From: an uncultured Eubacteriales bacterium
GTDB lineage: Bacteria > Bacillota > Clostridia > Oscillospirales > CAG-272
Length of the DNA stretch: 64,000 nt
Reading direction: 5' to 3'
Assembly (NCBI GenBank): GCA_934481515.1
Contig: CAKSPO010000006.1
Location: forward strand, 1 to 64,000
The notes beneath the pieces were generated by a model that was given only the letters and a program-made list of their open reading frames with translations, ran no database searches and had not been told where the DNA came from. A program made the translations under genes and the position numbers. This document shows, piece after piece, positions 40,002 to 48,830 of the stretch. Within the stretch, counting starts at the first letter, position 1, and every line of letters begins with the position of its first letter.

Positions 40002-41978
40002 TCATTCTCCGGTTTCAGACGGTTCGTTGACGGGAAGCGCCGCCCGCGGAAAGTAGGTCAGGCGCAGATTGGTGCAGCCGTATGGTACCAGCGTAATCTC
40101 GCGCTGTTCGGCAACCGGCTGGCGGTCTCCGAACGGTTCAAAGGTTTTTTCCGGGTAGTTGGCGCACAGATACGGCGCACGGTACGCCGGAAGACACAGC
40201 TTTACCGGCGGATTCTCCCACGGATATCCGGAAATGCCGCATTCCTCTACCGTCACATCTTCCGGTTTTATCCGCTCATCCACCGCCACGTTGTATTCCG
40301 TGCGGAACCGTTTCCTTGCCATCTGCTGGTTGGGATCTCCGACATTGGGATCCTGATAATCCGGAACAACCTCGTACCAGCTCCATCCATCCGGCAAAGG
40401 CGTCCGCGGACTTCCTTCATAGGGCTTCCATTTTTCGGAGATCGGCATGGCATAGACCAAAGGACCGCGGCGGAATGCGATCGGGTGCTTCCCGGCAGCG
40501 GCACTGTCGTCAATCGAAAGCACCTCCGTCTCCATCCGGAAGCGAATGCATACAAGGTCACCCGGATGCCACCGGCGGCGGATTTCCGCATATCCGCTCC
40601 CTCCGAGGTCAACGGAAACGTTCTCTCCGTTCACCGTCACGGTATAGTTTCGGCACCACTCCGGAATCCGGAAGAACAGTGAAAATTCCGCCTCCGCATC
40701 CACCGCAATCTCTACGGTGTCGCGGAACGGATAAAGGGTCTTTTCTTCGATCCGGATGCCCTTCCAGGACAGCTTGCAGGGTCCGTAAGCCGTCAGATAA
40801 ATATTTCCCTTTTCATCATGCAGCATCATACCGCGGACAAATTCCGGAAGCAGGGTAACGGCATTGACCGGACAGCAAGCAACCGGGTAGCATGGCGCAT
40901 AAACCTGCATATCGTGCACGTCGGAGGAATGCCGCGTGGCAAAAAACTGGTTGGGTGCACTCAGATACGCAATGGCTCTTTCGTCCTTCTTTCTCGCTCC
41001 CTGTGCGCCGTTATAGAAGATTTGCTCCATCCGATCGCCGTATTCTGCCTTTCCCGTAATCGCGCTCAGCCAGGAGTAGGTCTGGTTGTAAAACGCATAG
41101 GAACAGTATTCCGTTTCGGTGGTCGAGCCGACCGGAGCCAGATATTCGCAGACCGAAACCGGAGAGCCGGTGATGTGCATGGCGCTCTCCTTCAGTTCCG
41201 AAAGGAGTTTTTCGGTCGCGCGGAGCAATTCCTTCCTGCCGGTGGAAGCATACAGCAAAGCCGGCATCCGGCAGGTGATGCCAAGCCCTGCCGTGTGATT
41301 GGAATTGTATTGAAGGCGGCGGGTCAGAAAGCTCCTGGAACTCCAGAGGAACGGATCATTTTCACAAAGAAAACGGTCGTAGTCCTCGGCAAAGCGGAGC
41401 AATTCCTCATCTCCCGTCTGCCGGTAACACGCAAGCATCGGCTCCATGATAAAGGTTCCGGCATAGACCGTCTTTTTGTCGCCCGCCCAATTGCGGGTAA
41501 ACCATTTCATACAGCGGTAGACCGCATCAAACACGTCCTCCCTGCCGGTCGCCTCCCAGAAAGCCAACAGCCCCCGCATTCCGCAGGCAGTTCCCCAACC
41601 GTTAAAATCCTGATAAATGTTAGAGTCCGGACGGCAGTAAACACCGAGATACCCGTCCGGCATCTGAATTTTCAGCACACGATCCACCCAGTCACTCACG
41701 CGCGCAATCAGCGCTTCATCCGGCATGGTGAACGCCATCTGAATCAGCCCCGTCCAGTAGTTCCCGGCAATTTCCGCCGCCCAGCCGTCACGGTTCCCGC
41801 CGGTGAACACGGAATCAAATTCCCGCTCCACATAGGGTTTTCCGAGCATGACCGGCTCCAACTCTACCATTTTTCCGCCCATTCCCTCGCTGTTCCGGCG
41901 CATCTGCTCCTTCAGAAAGCCTTCTGCCGTCAACGCCCCGAGGGGAAAGCGCGACAATACGGAATAATTCTTTTGCAT
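40002..41978 (-). CDS. Beta-L-arabinofuranosidase-like glycoside hydrolase, family GH127 (DUF1680)
   Basis: The 658-residue cytosolic enzyme has no signal peptide. An N-terminal alpha/alpha barrel is followed by beta-sandwich segments, as in GH127. The metal/nucleophile site of this family appears to be intact: E290-x-C292 (ETEYCSYAF) and the adjacent pair C368-C369 (PVACCPVNAV). Zinc is held by the glutamate and three cysteines, one of them the nucleophile, in the characterised Bifidobacterium enzyme. The substrate is likely beta-linked arabinofuranose from plant glycans. AAGGAGGAGA precedes the ATG at 41978. It is divergent from an AraC regulator, with an operator-like inverted repeat beside its promoter. 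Confidence 0.9.
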   Translation of the reverse strand: MQKNYSVLSRFPLGALTAEGFLKEQMRRNSEGMGGKMVELEPVMLGKPYVEREFDSVFTGGNRDGWAAEIAGNYWTGLIQMAFTMPDEALIARVSDWVDRVLKIQMPDGYLGVYCRPDSNIYQDFNGWGTACGMRGLLAFWEATGREDVFDAVYRCMKWFTRNWAGDKKTVYAGTFIMEPMLACYRQTGDEELLRFAEDYDRFLCENDPFLWSSRSFLTRRLQYNSNHTAGLGITCRMPALLYASTGRKELLRATEKLLSELKESAMHITGSPVSVCEYLAPVGSTTETEYCSYAFYNQTYSWLSAITGKAEYGDRMEQIFYNGAQGARKKDERAIAYLSAPNQFFATRHSSDVHDMQVYAPCYPVACCPVNAVTLLPEFVRGMMLHDEKGNIYLTAYGPCKLSWKGIRIEEKTLYPFRDTVEIAVDAEAEFSLFFRIPEWCRNYTVTVNGENVSVDLGGSGYAEIRRRWHPGDLVCIRFRMETEVLSIDDSAAAGKHPIAFRRGPLVYAMPISEKWKPYEGSPRTPLPDGWSWYEVVPDYQDPNVGDPNQQMARKRFRTEYNVAVDERIKPEDVTVEECGISGYPWENPPVKLCLPAYRAPYLCANYPEKTFEPFGDRQPVAEQREITLVPYGCTNLRLTYFPRAALPVNEPSETGE

Positions 41979-42038
41979 GGTCTCCTCCTTGCCTGTAGCT
42001 CCGGAAGCTCCGGAACAATATTCTTCTGACACATCCAC

Positions 42039-42067
42039 AGTGTACCGCCGGAGAATTCTTTTGTCAA
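42039..42067 (-). promoter_or_regulatory. Promoter of the GH127 gene
   Basis: On the minus strand TTGACA (42062-42067) and TACACT (42039-42044) are 17 bp apart. Confidence 0.75.
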
Positions 42068-42091
42068 TGTCCATTCCGCAAAAGATGGACA
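42068..42091. promoter_or_regulatory. Operator-like inverted repeat next to the GH127 promoter
   Basis: TGTCCAT (42068-42074) and ATGGACA (42085-42091) form an exact inverted repeat with a 10-bp centre, ending right against the -35 at 42067. This is where an activator such as the divergent AraC protein would bind. Confidence 0.55.
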
Positions 42092-42128
42092 ATTCTCATA
42101 TAAAAAGACGGATTTTTTTCACCGAACA

Positions 42129-42157
42129 TTGCAATTCTACGCAGAATGTGTTACACT
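42129..42157 (+). promoter_or_regulatory. Promoter of the AraC-family regulator gene
   Basis: TTGCAA (42129-42134) and TACACT (42152-42157) are 17 bp apart, 25 bp before the ATG. Confidence 0.7.
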
Positions 42158-42181
42158 GTTTTCTGAAAAGAGGTGAAGCGG

Positions 42182-43174
42182 ATGCAATTCTATGAAATCG
42201 AAATGCTGGAAATCCCGAAACTTTTGTTCGCCTGTACCGTGGAGCTGGAACACTACCGGGGAAGCTTTCACAATAAGCCGCGCTTTCTGGAAATTCTGTT
42301 GGTCGAACATCCGGAGCATGACTCGAACTACCAGCAAGAAGACCCCCCCGCCATCGGGAGACAAAGCCCGGACGCGCACCGCATATCCCCGACAATCGGG
42401 AGCGGCAACATGCCGCCGTATGGGAGCATGCTGTACCGCCGAGGGGACGGAAAGAAGCTTGTCGTACCTCCGGGAATGCTGATGGTCACCACAAAGGAAA
42501 CCTGGTGCGACACGTCGGCGCCTCCGGGACAGCACCAAAGACATACCACGGTCGGAGTGGAGATGGAATACCGTTGCCGCCTGCATGAAAGCATCACAGC
42601 AGCGGAAAAGGAACAGCTGCTGAAGCGGATGCGAACCACACCCGGCATTTTTCTGATTCCTCAGCAGGAACTTATGGCGGAAAGCGCCGCAACCGTCCGG
42701 AACGCCATCGGGGAAATCGGAGCACGCAACGCATCCCCGTCGCCCGCAGACCGCATTCGGGCACTGGCTGCATACCATTCCTTCGCGGCAAAACTGACCG
42801 AACTGGTTCTGCAGCGGCTCGACAGTGAAGCTCTTCCTCCGGCGGCACACCGGTATGCCCGCGCGGCAAAAGCCTACATCCACACCCGCTACCGGGAGAA
42901 AATCCGCGTGGGAGAAATCGCAGACGAGCTTGGAATCTCGGAAGGGTATCTGCACAGCATTTTCCGGGCGGCAACCGGCTACAGCGTTCTGGAATACTGC
43001 AACCGCTACCGTGTGGAAACGGCAATCCAATACCTGAAAGGGCGCAATATGACTTTGAGAGAAATCGCCCTACAGGTCGGCTTGGAAGATCCGTATTATC
43101 TGAGCCGGCTGTTCAAAAAGGTCACAGGACTATCCCCGAAGGAATACCGGAAACAGAAAGCAGACCTCCGCTGA
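42182..43174 (+). CDS. AraC-family transcriptional regulator
   Basis: The 330-residue protein has a C-terminal AraC/XylS double helix-turn-helix (KIRVGEIADELGISEGYLHS, then MTLREIALQVGLEDPYYLSR and LFKKVTGLSPKEYR). The N-terminal half is a cupin-like sensor (HYRGSFHNKPRFLEILLVE, KLVVPPGMLMVT). The ATG 42182 lies about 7 nt after AGAGGT; an in-frame GTG at 42173 overlaps that site. It is divergent from the GH127 gene and convergent with the GH78 gene, so it is the likely local regulator of plant-glycan degradation. The inducer is unknown. Confidence 0.93.
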   Translation: MQFYEIEMLEIPKLLFACTVELEHYRGSFHNKPRFLEILLVEHPEHDSNYQQEDPPAIGRQSPDAHRISPTIGSGNMPPYGSMLYRRGDGKKLVVPPGMLMVTTKETWCDTSAPPGQHQRHTTVGVEMEYRCRLHESITAAEKEQLLKRMRTTPGIFLIPQQELMAESAATVRNAIGEIGARNASPSPADRIRALAAYHSFAAKLTELVLQRLDSEALPPAAHRYARAAKAYIHTRYREKIRVGEIADELGISEGYLHSIFRAATGYSVLEYCNRYRVETAIQYLKGRNMTLREIALQVGLEDPYYLSRLFKKVTGLSPKEYRKQKADLR

Positions 43175-43399
43175 TGTGTTGAATTTTTCCGGCAACCCCG
43201 GAAACTGCCATCTGTTCCCGACCGGTGATCGTTATACCGCGCTTCCTTTTCCCGGCCGGTAGTTCGACGAAAAGAAAAAGTACCGAAAATGCAATTTCCC
43301 GCATTCCGACAATCTGTCAGAGCCGGAAGACGGGATTCTGCATTCTTGGAGAGATCTTTTCAGACAAAACACCGCCGTTTTGCCGTCATTTCCAATATC

Positions 43400-43444
43400 A
43401 AAGGCGGTGTGAAAAAACGCGAAATGAGTTTTTTCACACCGCCT
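43400..43444 (+). terminator. Hairpin of the AAAGGCGG family after the AraC gene
   Basis: AAAGGCGGTGTGAAAAAAC and its complement (to CACACCGCCT) form a long stem like those at 5918-5962 and 24463-24508, again in a convergent gap. The 180 bp before it (43175-43399) hold no gene. Confidence 0.65.
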
Positions 43445-43457
43445 GTTTTGTATTTTT

Positions 43458-43492
43458 GAACCGTCCTGCCTTCTGTACGCAAAGGACGGTTC
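43458..43492 (-). terminator. Terminator of the GH78 gene
   Basis: GAACCGTCC ... GGACGGTTC forms a 9-bp stem; on the minus strand it follows the stop codon at 43533 and leads into AAAAATAC on that strand, so T-tract support is weak. Confidence 0.45.
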
Positions 43493-43532
43493 TGCCGCAC
43501 CGGTTGGGTCTGCAACCCTATCCGGGTCGGTT

Positions 43533-45737
43533 TCAGATGGTAAAGCGGTTGACGCCCGCAGAAAGCGTCCTGTATTCGCCGGCGTAACGGAAGCTTGCGG
43601 AAACTCCTTCCGGAACCTCCACGGTGAAATGCACCCCGCTCTCCGTTTTTTCGTAGGACACAAAGACGCGCCCTGCCGGGATTTTCCGGCTTCCGCAAGC
43701 CCGGGTGAGCACGGTATTTTCTGCCGGCGCAATGAGAAGCCCCCGGTATCCCCCATCGCCCGCGTCCCGGATTCCGAGCACGAAGTCAAAGAGAGACGCC
43801 ACCGCCGCGCCGAACATCGGGTGATTGTGGGAACGCTCCTGTCCGGTGTGCGGCCAATACTCCCAAAGCGTAGTCGCCCCGCCGCGCCGCATTCCTTCAA
43901 AGGAGGCTGGCTCCTGTGAGCTCAACAGGCGCAGTGCCAGATCCGCATTTCCGTGCGTGAACAGCACGCGGGTCAGAATCTCCGTCCCGAAAATACCGGT
44001 GTCCAATTTCCCGAGCGTTTCATATCGCCGGAGCATTGCCGGGTAGGTCTTTTCATCCCCCAGACCGATGTCAACGGCAAAAGCGTCCGCCCCCTGTACA
44101 CCGCCGAGAAAGCTGTGGGAAAACAGGTCGAAATAAACCGCTGTCATGGCATCCTTGCGGCTCCGGATCGCGTCCTCCAGGCGGGACAGATCCTCCGTCT
44201 TTCCGAGGAGCTTTGCAATCTTTTGAACCGTTTGCAGGCTTTTGATATAGAAGTAGGTATTGACAAAGGAGGGCGGCAGGATCAGCGGATCCGGCGTGCA
44301 CCAGTCACCAAGGCACCAGCATCCCGCCTGATCGCTGGTCACCAGTTCTCCCGTCGAGTGCGCGTCCAGATAGTCAAAATACCGGAGCATCTGCGGATAA
44401 AGCCGCTTCATCGGTTCCGCGTCTCCGGAATGCAGATAATACCGGTAGGGAACCTCCACAATGGCGCATCCCCATCCTCCGGGTCCGCCGCCGCAACGGA
44501 TATAGGGTGCCGTGTACTGCACGTGTCCGGTCAGCACATCCTGACAGTCGGCAATGTCATCGATCCACTTGCGGTAAAAGGAACCCGCGTCCAGCACCGT
44601 CATGGCGGCGTGGCAGGCAAGCTCCCCGTCCCCCGTATAGCCGCACCGCTCAATGTGCGGGCAGTCGGAAGGAATCCCCGCGTGCATATTGAACAATTGG
44701 GTATCCGTAAAGGTTTTTGCAAGCCAGTTCAACGTCTCGTTGTTGCAGGAGAAGGTCCCCGTCACGGGAACGTCCGCATGCACCACGCAAACATGGATCG
44801 GTTCCGCCATCCCACGGACGCGGAAGTAGCGATAGCCGTACCACAGAAACTGCGGCTCCACTGTCCGCTCCTTTCCGTCGGAAATCACCGAAAAGAACTG
44901 TCTGTGACAGAACGCTTCGTCAAGATCTCCGTCAGGAGTCAGCTCCTCCGAGAAATCTACGCGAATCTCTTTCCCCTCCGGTGCAGTCACACGCAAAACC
45001 GGGTAGGAGGAAGCATTGACTCCGCAATCGTAAATATCCGCCCCGTTGATGTTCCCGACCCACCGCGGAAGGATGGTGTCCGTCACCCGATCTGCCGGGC
45101 AGTCGGAAAAGAGGTATTCCGTTTTTGCCAGCGGCTTTGCAAGCTGACAATGCGGAAGGAGACGGTCGTCATAGTCCCTGCCGAATGCGCAATCGTCAAA
45201 GCCGCGGAAATCCTGCGCTTCAAAGGTCGTCAGGTGGTAGGTTTTTACGAAGCTTTCCGCAAAGACATCCGCTTCGGAGGAAACAAACTCACGGGCACAA
45301 TCCCCCTCCTGCACGGAAATCCGGTAGATGGCTTTGGGATCACCGAATCTGCCGATACCGGAGGAATACCATCCGCCGCCGAAATGAATCGCAATCGTGT
45401 TTTCCCCTTCCGAAAGCAACGGCGTAATGTCAAAATGCGGGACGTAAGCGCGATGCCCGGTCAGCACTTCCCCGACCGGATATGCCTGCCGCGGTTCAAA
45501 ATCGGAAAACAGCGGGAGGAATTTCTGCTCCGTCACTTCTTTCCCGTTGATATACACATGAAAGAACCCAAGTCCCAGAACAAACAATTCGGCAGAAGCG
45601 GGCAGATGCACCGAAAACGTTCCCCGCAGAATTGGGAAATGCGGCGATCCGGCGGGTGCCGGATCCTTGGGAAGTATTCCCGTACCGCAACCGGCACAAA
45701 CCCATTTTGCCGCTCCGAAAACTTCCGTTTGCTCCAT
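43533..45737 (-). CDS. Alpha-L-rhamnosidase-like glycoside hydrolase, family GH78
   Basis: The 734-residue cytosolic protein has the GH78 layout: an N-terminal beta domain (FVLGLGFFHVYINGKEV), a second beta domain, an alpha/alpha barrel with GIPSDCPHIERCGYTGDGEL and SFYRKWIDDIADCQ, then GGATTLWEYWPHTG and SHNHPMFGA, and a C-terminal beta domain. The acidic residues in the DCPHIERCGYTGDGE and WEYW motifs are the usual catalytic or substrate residues. It would release terminal rhamnose from plant glycans or flavonoid glycosides brought into the cell. The ATG 45737 follows GGGAAGGA by 6 nt. With GH127 and AraC it makes a small plant-glycan module that lacks a transporter here. Confidence 0.92.
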   Translation of the reverse strand: MEQTEVFGAAKWVCAGCGTGILPKDPAPAGSPHFPILRGTFSVHLPASAELFVLGLGFFHVYINGKEVTEQKFLPLFSDFEPRQAYPVGEVLTGHRAYVPHFDITPLLSEGENTIAIHFGGGWYSSGIGRFGDPKAIYRISVQEGDCAREFVSSEADVFAESFVKTYHLTTFEAQDFRGFDDCAFGRDYDDRLLPHCQLAKPLAKTEYLFSDCPADRVTDTILPRWVGNINGADIYDCGVNASSYPVLRVTAPEGKEIRVDFSEELTPDGDLDEAFCHRQFFSVISDGKERTVEPQFLWYGYRYFRVRGMAEPIHVCVVHADVPVTGTFSCNNETLNWLAKTFTDTQLFNMHAGIPSDCPHIERCGYTGDGELACHAAMTVLDAGSFYRKWIDDIADCQDVLTGHVQYTAPYIRCGGGPGGWGCAIVEVPYRYYLHSGDAEPMKRLYPQMLRYFDYLDAHSTGELVTSDQAGCWCLGDWCTPDPLILPPSFVNTYFYIKSLQTVQKIAKLLGKTEDLSRLEDAIRSRKDAMTAVYFDLFSHSFLGGVQGADAFAVDIGLGDEKTYPAMLRRYETLGKLDTGIFGTEILTRVLFTHGNADLALRLLSSQEPASFEGMRRGGATTLWEYWPHTGQERSHNHPMFGAAVASLFDFVLGIRDAGDGGYRGLLIAPAENTVLTRACGSRKIPAGRVFVSYEKTESGVHFTVEVPEGVSASFRYAGEYRTLSAGVNRFTI

Positions 45738-45792
45738 CGTCAATCCTTCCCAGAATATAGAATAATTCTTAATCTTGTTTTAATTATATCTT

Positions 45793-46440
45793 TTATTCTG
45801 CTTTGCCGCCTTCGTCGGAGTCCTTGATACAAATCAGTTCCCCGGCATACGGCAGTGAACGGATCCAATCACAATACGTGTGCCATTCCGCCAGCTTATG
45901 GAATCTGCGTGCGTAGTACATATTGATGAGGTTCTCATAGTTCATGCTCACGGTGCGCATCTGGTTGTAGGAGGACGGGAGCAATTGAATCATATTGTGC
46001 CACGGCTGACGGTTTTCCTTGTCCGCTACGAATTTTTGGCGCTCCCCCTCAAGATAAACGATCAAAGCGTCCAGTGCGGCAAGACCGCCTTCATCCAGCC
46101 GGTCGCAGGAAAAATCATCTCTCGTAAATGCTTTTGCATGAATCTTATGCATGGTAGAGCAGGAATTTGCCACGGTTCCCACCTTGTAGGTATCAAACTC
46201 CTTCCACCAGTACAGCGGCGCCGTGATGTCTGCGGAAACAAAAATCTGACGCAGAAACTTTCTGTGATCGCTTCCGGCATGCGCCAGCCGCCGGGCAAGG
46301 TCCAGATCGTTCGCGCCGAGCACATAATTTCCGTCGGCATCATAGCTACTGTCCATCCGTCCCCAGCTGTTCATCGGATTCCGGGCGCCCCGGATTGCGT
46401 TTTCAAAATTCATCACGGAAGTACGTTCTATTTTAATCAT
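45793..46440 (-). CDS. Conserved uncharacterised protein, possibly distantly ThyX-like
   Basis: The 215-residue cytosolic protein contains strongly patterned segments (SDHRKFLRQIFVSADITAP, LYWWKEFDTYKVGTVANSC, STMHKIH, and SYNQMRTVSMNYENLINMYY) that look like a highly conserved family. The HR motif, and the arrangement of a late LLPSSYNQMRTVSMNYENL followed by RRFHKLAEWHTYC, loosely recall FAD-dependent thymidylate synthase ThyX, but the classical RHRxxS signature is not present. Function is therefore open. It has its own promoter (46475-46503) and lies 55 bp upstream of the GH78 gene on the same strand, so the two might be cotranscribed. Confidence 0.8.
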   Translation of the reverse strand: MIKIERTSVMNFENAIRGARNPMNSWGRMDSSYDADGNYVLGANDLDLARRLAHAGSDHRKFLRQIFVSADITAPLYWWKEFDTYKVGTVANSCSTMHKIHAKAFTRDDFSCDRLDEGGLAALDALIVYLEGERQKFVADKENRQPWHNMIQLLPSSYNQMRTVSMNYENLINMYYARRFHKLAEWHTYCDWIRSLPYAGELICIKDSDEGGKAE

Positions 46441-46474
46441 AATTGCTTTTTACCGTCCTCTCGTTTTTTCGTTC

Positions 46475-46503
46475 AGTATAACATACCGCACCGGAAAAGT
46501 CAA
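46475..46503 (-). promoter_or_regulatory. Promoter of the conserved uncharacterised gene
   Basis: On the minus strand TTGACT (46498-46503) and TATACT (46475-46480) are 17 bp apart. Confidence 0.7.
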
Positions 46504-46673
46504 GCACAGATTGCCCGCGAAACCGCGTTTTTTCTCCGAACCCGGCAACTGCAAAACCGCCTGCCATTGCGTCAGCCAACGGAAAGTACTCAAAATCCGT
46601 CAGAATGCACAAATACAGTTTTTCCCTCTCGTGTAAAATCGTAAAATATCCTCCTTTTTCTCGGAACGCAGTT

Positions 46674-46684
46674 TGTGATATAAT
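46674..46684 (+). promoter_or_regulatory. Extended -10 promoter of typA
   Basis: TGA followed by TATAAT (46679-46684) gives a good extended -10; no strong -35 is seen 17 bp upstream. Confidence 0.5.
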
Positions 46685-46731
46685 ATATTGTTATCAAAGA
46701 TTGAAATTGCAAAAAGCGGGAGTGAAAAACG

Positions 46732-48579
46732 GTGATCAGAGAAGATTTGAGAAATGTGGCAATCATCGCGCACGTCGACCATGGTAAAACCACGTTGGTG
46801 GACGGCTTGCTGAAGCAGGGCGGCATCTACCGGGAGAACCAGGAAACGGTGACCTGCGTGATGGATTCGGGAGACCTGGAGCGCGAGCGCGGAATTACCA
46901 TTCTGGCGAAAAATACGGCGGTACACTATAAAAACATCAAAATCAACATCATTGATACTCCCGGTCACGCAGATTTCGGCGGTGAGGTAGAGCGGATTCT
47001 GAAAATGGTGAACGGTGTCATTCTGCTGGTGGATGCTGCAGAGGGACCGATGCCGCAGACCCGCTTTGTTCTGCAAAAGGCACTGGAACTGAATCACCGC
47101 GTTATTGTCTGTATCAACAAGATCGACAAGCCGGACGCACGGCTGGGCGAGGTGGAAGATGAAATTCTGGAGCTTCTGATGGATCTGGGCGCGAATGATG
47201 AACAGCTCGACAGCCCGATGCTGTACTGCTCCGGAAGAGCCGGAACCGCCAGCAACGATCCCAACGTTCCGGGAATCGACCTGACGCCGCTGTTTGAGAA
47301 AATCGTGGAATATATTCCCGCCCCCGGCGGAGACGAGACGGGGGATCTTCAGCTTCTGGTCTCTTCCATCGACTACAATGACTACGTGGGAAGAATTGGC
47401 ATCGGACGCATCGACCGCGGCTCCATCCGCGTCGGTCAGGAGGTTGCCGTATGCAACTATCACAACCCCGGTTCGGTCAAGCGTACCAAGATCGTTTCCC
47501 TTTACCAGATCGACGGACTTTCCCGCGTTCCCGTGGAAAGTGCAACCGTGGGAGACATCGTCTGCTTCTCCGGCGCCGGAGATATCACCATCGGAGACAC
47601 GCTGACCGCAGTCACAAATCCGGAGCCTCTGGAGTTTGTCAAGGTCTCGGAGCCGACGATGGAAATGACTTTTATGGTCAACAACCGTCCGCTTGCCGGC
47701 AAGGAAGGAAAGTTTGTCACCTCCCGTCAACTCCGTGAACGCCTGTATAAAGAGTTGCTCAAAGACGTTTCCCTGCGGGTCTCCGACGGCGAAACCACGG
47801 ATGAATTCCGCGTCGCGGGCAGAGGAGAAATGCACCTTTCCATTCTTCTGGAAACCATGCGCCGCGAAGGCTTTGAGCTTGCCTGCTCCAATCCCCGCGT
47901 GCTTTACAAGGAGATCGACGGGCAGAAGTGCGAGCCGATGGAGCGCGTCACACTGGACGTTCCCGCAGAATTTGTCGGCGTGGTTGTCGAAAAACTCGGA
48001 CAGAGAAAAGGGGAGCTCCTTTCGATGAACCCCATCGGAAGCCGCACCCGGATTGAATATTCCATTCCCTCCCGGTGCCTTTTCGGCTACCGTTCCGAAT
48101 TCCTGACCGCAACACACGGCGAAGGAATCATCAACACCATTTTTGACGGTTATGCGCCTTACCATGGCGAAATCCCGATGAAGTTTACCGGCTCACTGGT
48201 CGCTTCCGAAGCGGGAGAAACCACACGGTACGGTCTTTACAATACGCAGGAGCGCGGTCTGCTCTTTGTCGGTCCGCAGACGCAGGTCTATGAAGGCATG
48301 ATCGTCGGAGAAAACCCGAAGAATGACGACATCGCCGTCAATCCCTGCAAGAAAAAACAGCTGACCGCAATCCGTTCCGCAGGTGCCGACGAAAAACTTC
48401 TGCTGGTTCCTCCGAAGATCTTCTCGCTGGAGGAAGCGATTGAATATATCACGGACGACGACCTGATCGAGGTCACGCCGAAGTCCATCCGTCTGCGCAA
48501 AAAGATTCTGAACACCGAGCTCCGCATGAAGGACATGATGCGCAAGCGCCGGGAGCTGGAAGCGCAGAAGCGCGGATAA
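46732..48579 (+). CDS. typA: Ribosome-associated GTPase TypA/BipA
   Basis: The 615-residue translational GTPase has G1 AHVDHGKTT, the switch DLERERGITI, G3 DTPGHADF and G4 NKID. EF-G-like domains follow, plus the TypA-specific C-terminal part (FGYRSEFLTATHGEGIINTI, RSAGADEKLLLVPP). TypA binds the ribosome under stress and assists large-subunit assembly. The start is GTG 46732 behind GGGAG. It is convergent with the giant protein gene, with two hairpins between. Confidence 0.95.
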   Translation: MIREDLRNVAIIAHVDHGKTTLVDGLLKQGGIYRENQETVTCVMDSGDLERERGITILAKNTAVHYKNIKINIIDTPGHADFGGEVERILKMVNGVILLVDAAEGPMPQTRFVLQKALELNHRVIVCINKIDKPDARLGEVEDEILELLMDLGANDEQLDSPMLYCSGRAGTASNDPNVPGIDLTPLFEKIVEYIPAPGGDETGDLQLLVSSIDYNDYVGRIGIGRIDRGSIRVGQEVAVCNYHNPGSVKRTKIVSLYQIDGLSRVPVESATVGDIVCFSGAGDITIGDTLTAVTNPEPLEFVKVSEPTMEMTFMVNNRPLAGKEGKFVTSRQLRERLYKELLKDVSLRVSDGETTDEFRVAGRGEMHLSILLETMRREGFELACSNPRVLYKEIDGQKCEPMERVTLDVPAEFVGVVVEKLGQRKGELLSMNPIGSRTRIEYSIPSRCLFGYRSEFLTATHGEGIINTIFDGYAPYHGEIPMKFTGSLVASEAGETTRYGLYNTQERGLLFVGPQTQVYEGMIVGENPKNDDIAVNPCKKKQLTAIRSAGADEKLLLVPPKIFSLEEAIEYITDDDLIEVTPKSIRLRKKILNTELRMKDMMRKRRELEAQKRG

Positions 48580-48615
48580 TTCACGGCTTTCAATTCAATC
48601 TTTCAATCGGATAAA

Positions 48616-48658
48616 AAGAGACGACTGCTCCCCTACCATCGCGGCGCAGCCGTCTCTT
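48616..48658 (+). terminator. Terminator of typA
   Basis: AAGAGACGACTGC ... GCAGCCGTCTCTT (one mismatch) with a following T-rich tract, 36 bp after the stop codon. Confidence 0.75.
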
Positions 48659-48770
48659 CTCTATTCTATCAAAAATTCCTGCCGCGAACGGCTCCGTCCC
48701 TTTCGCGTTTTTTCTTTTGCAAGGGCGGTGCGGAATAAAACATCCCGTCAAAAATCCGAATAAAATATTT

Positions 48771-48818
48771 GTCCGGGGAACCGCATCACAGCTGATTGCG
48801 GTTCCCCGGACGTTTTTT
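48771..48818. terminator. Terminator of the giant-protein operon
   Basis: GTCCGGGGAACCGC pairs exactly with GCGGTTCCCCGGAC; GTTTTTT follows on the plus strand and an A/T tract on the minus strand, so it can act both ways, mainly for the operon ending at 48831. Confidence 0.8.
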
Positions 48819-48830
48819 GTTCTGTACGGA

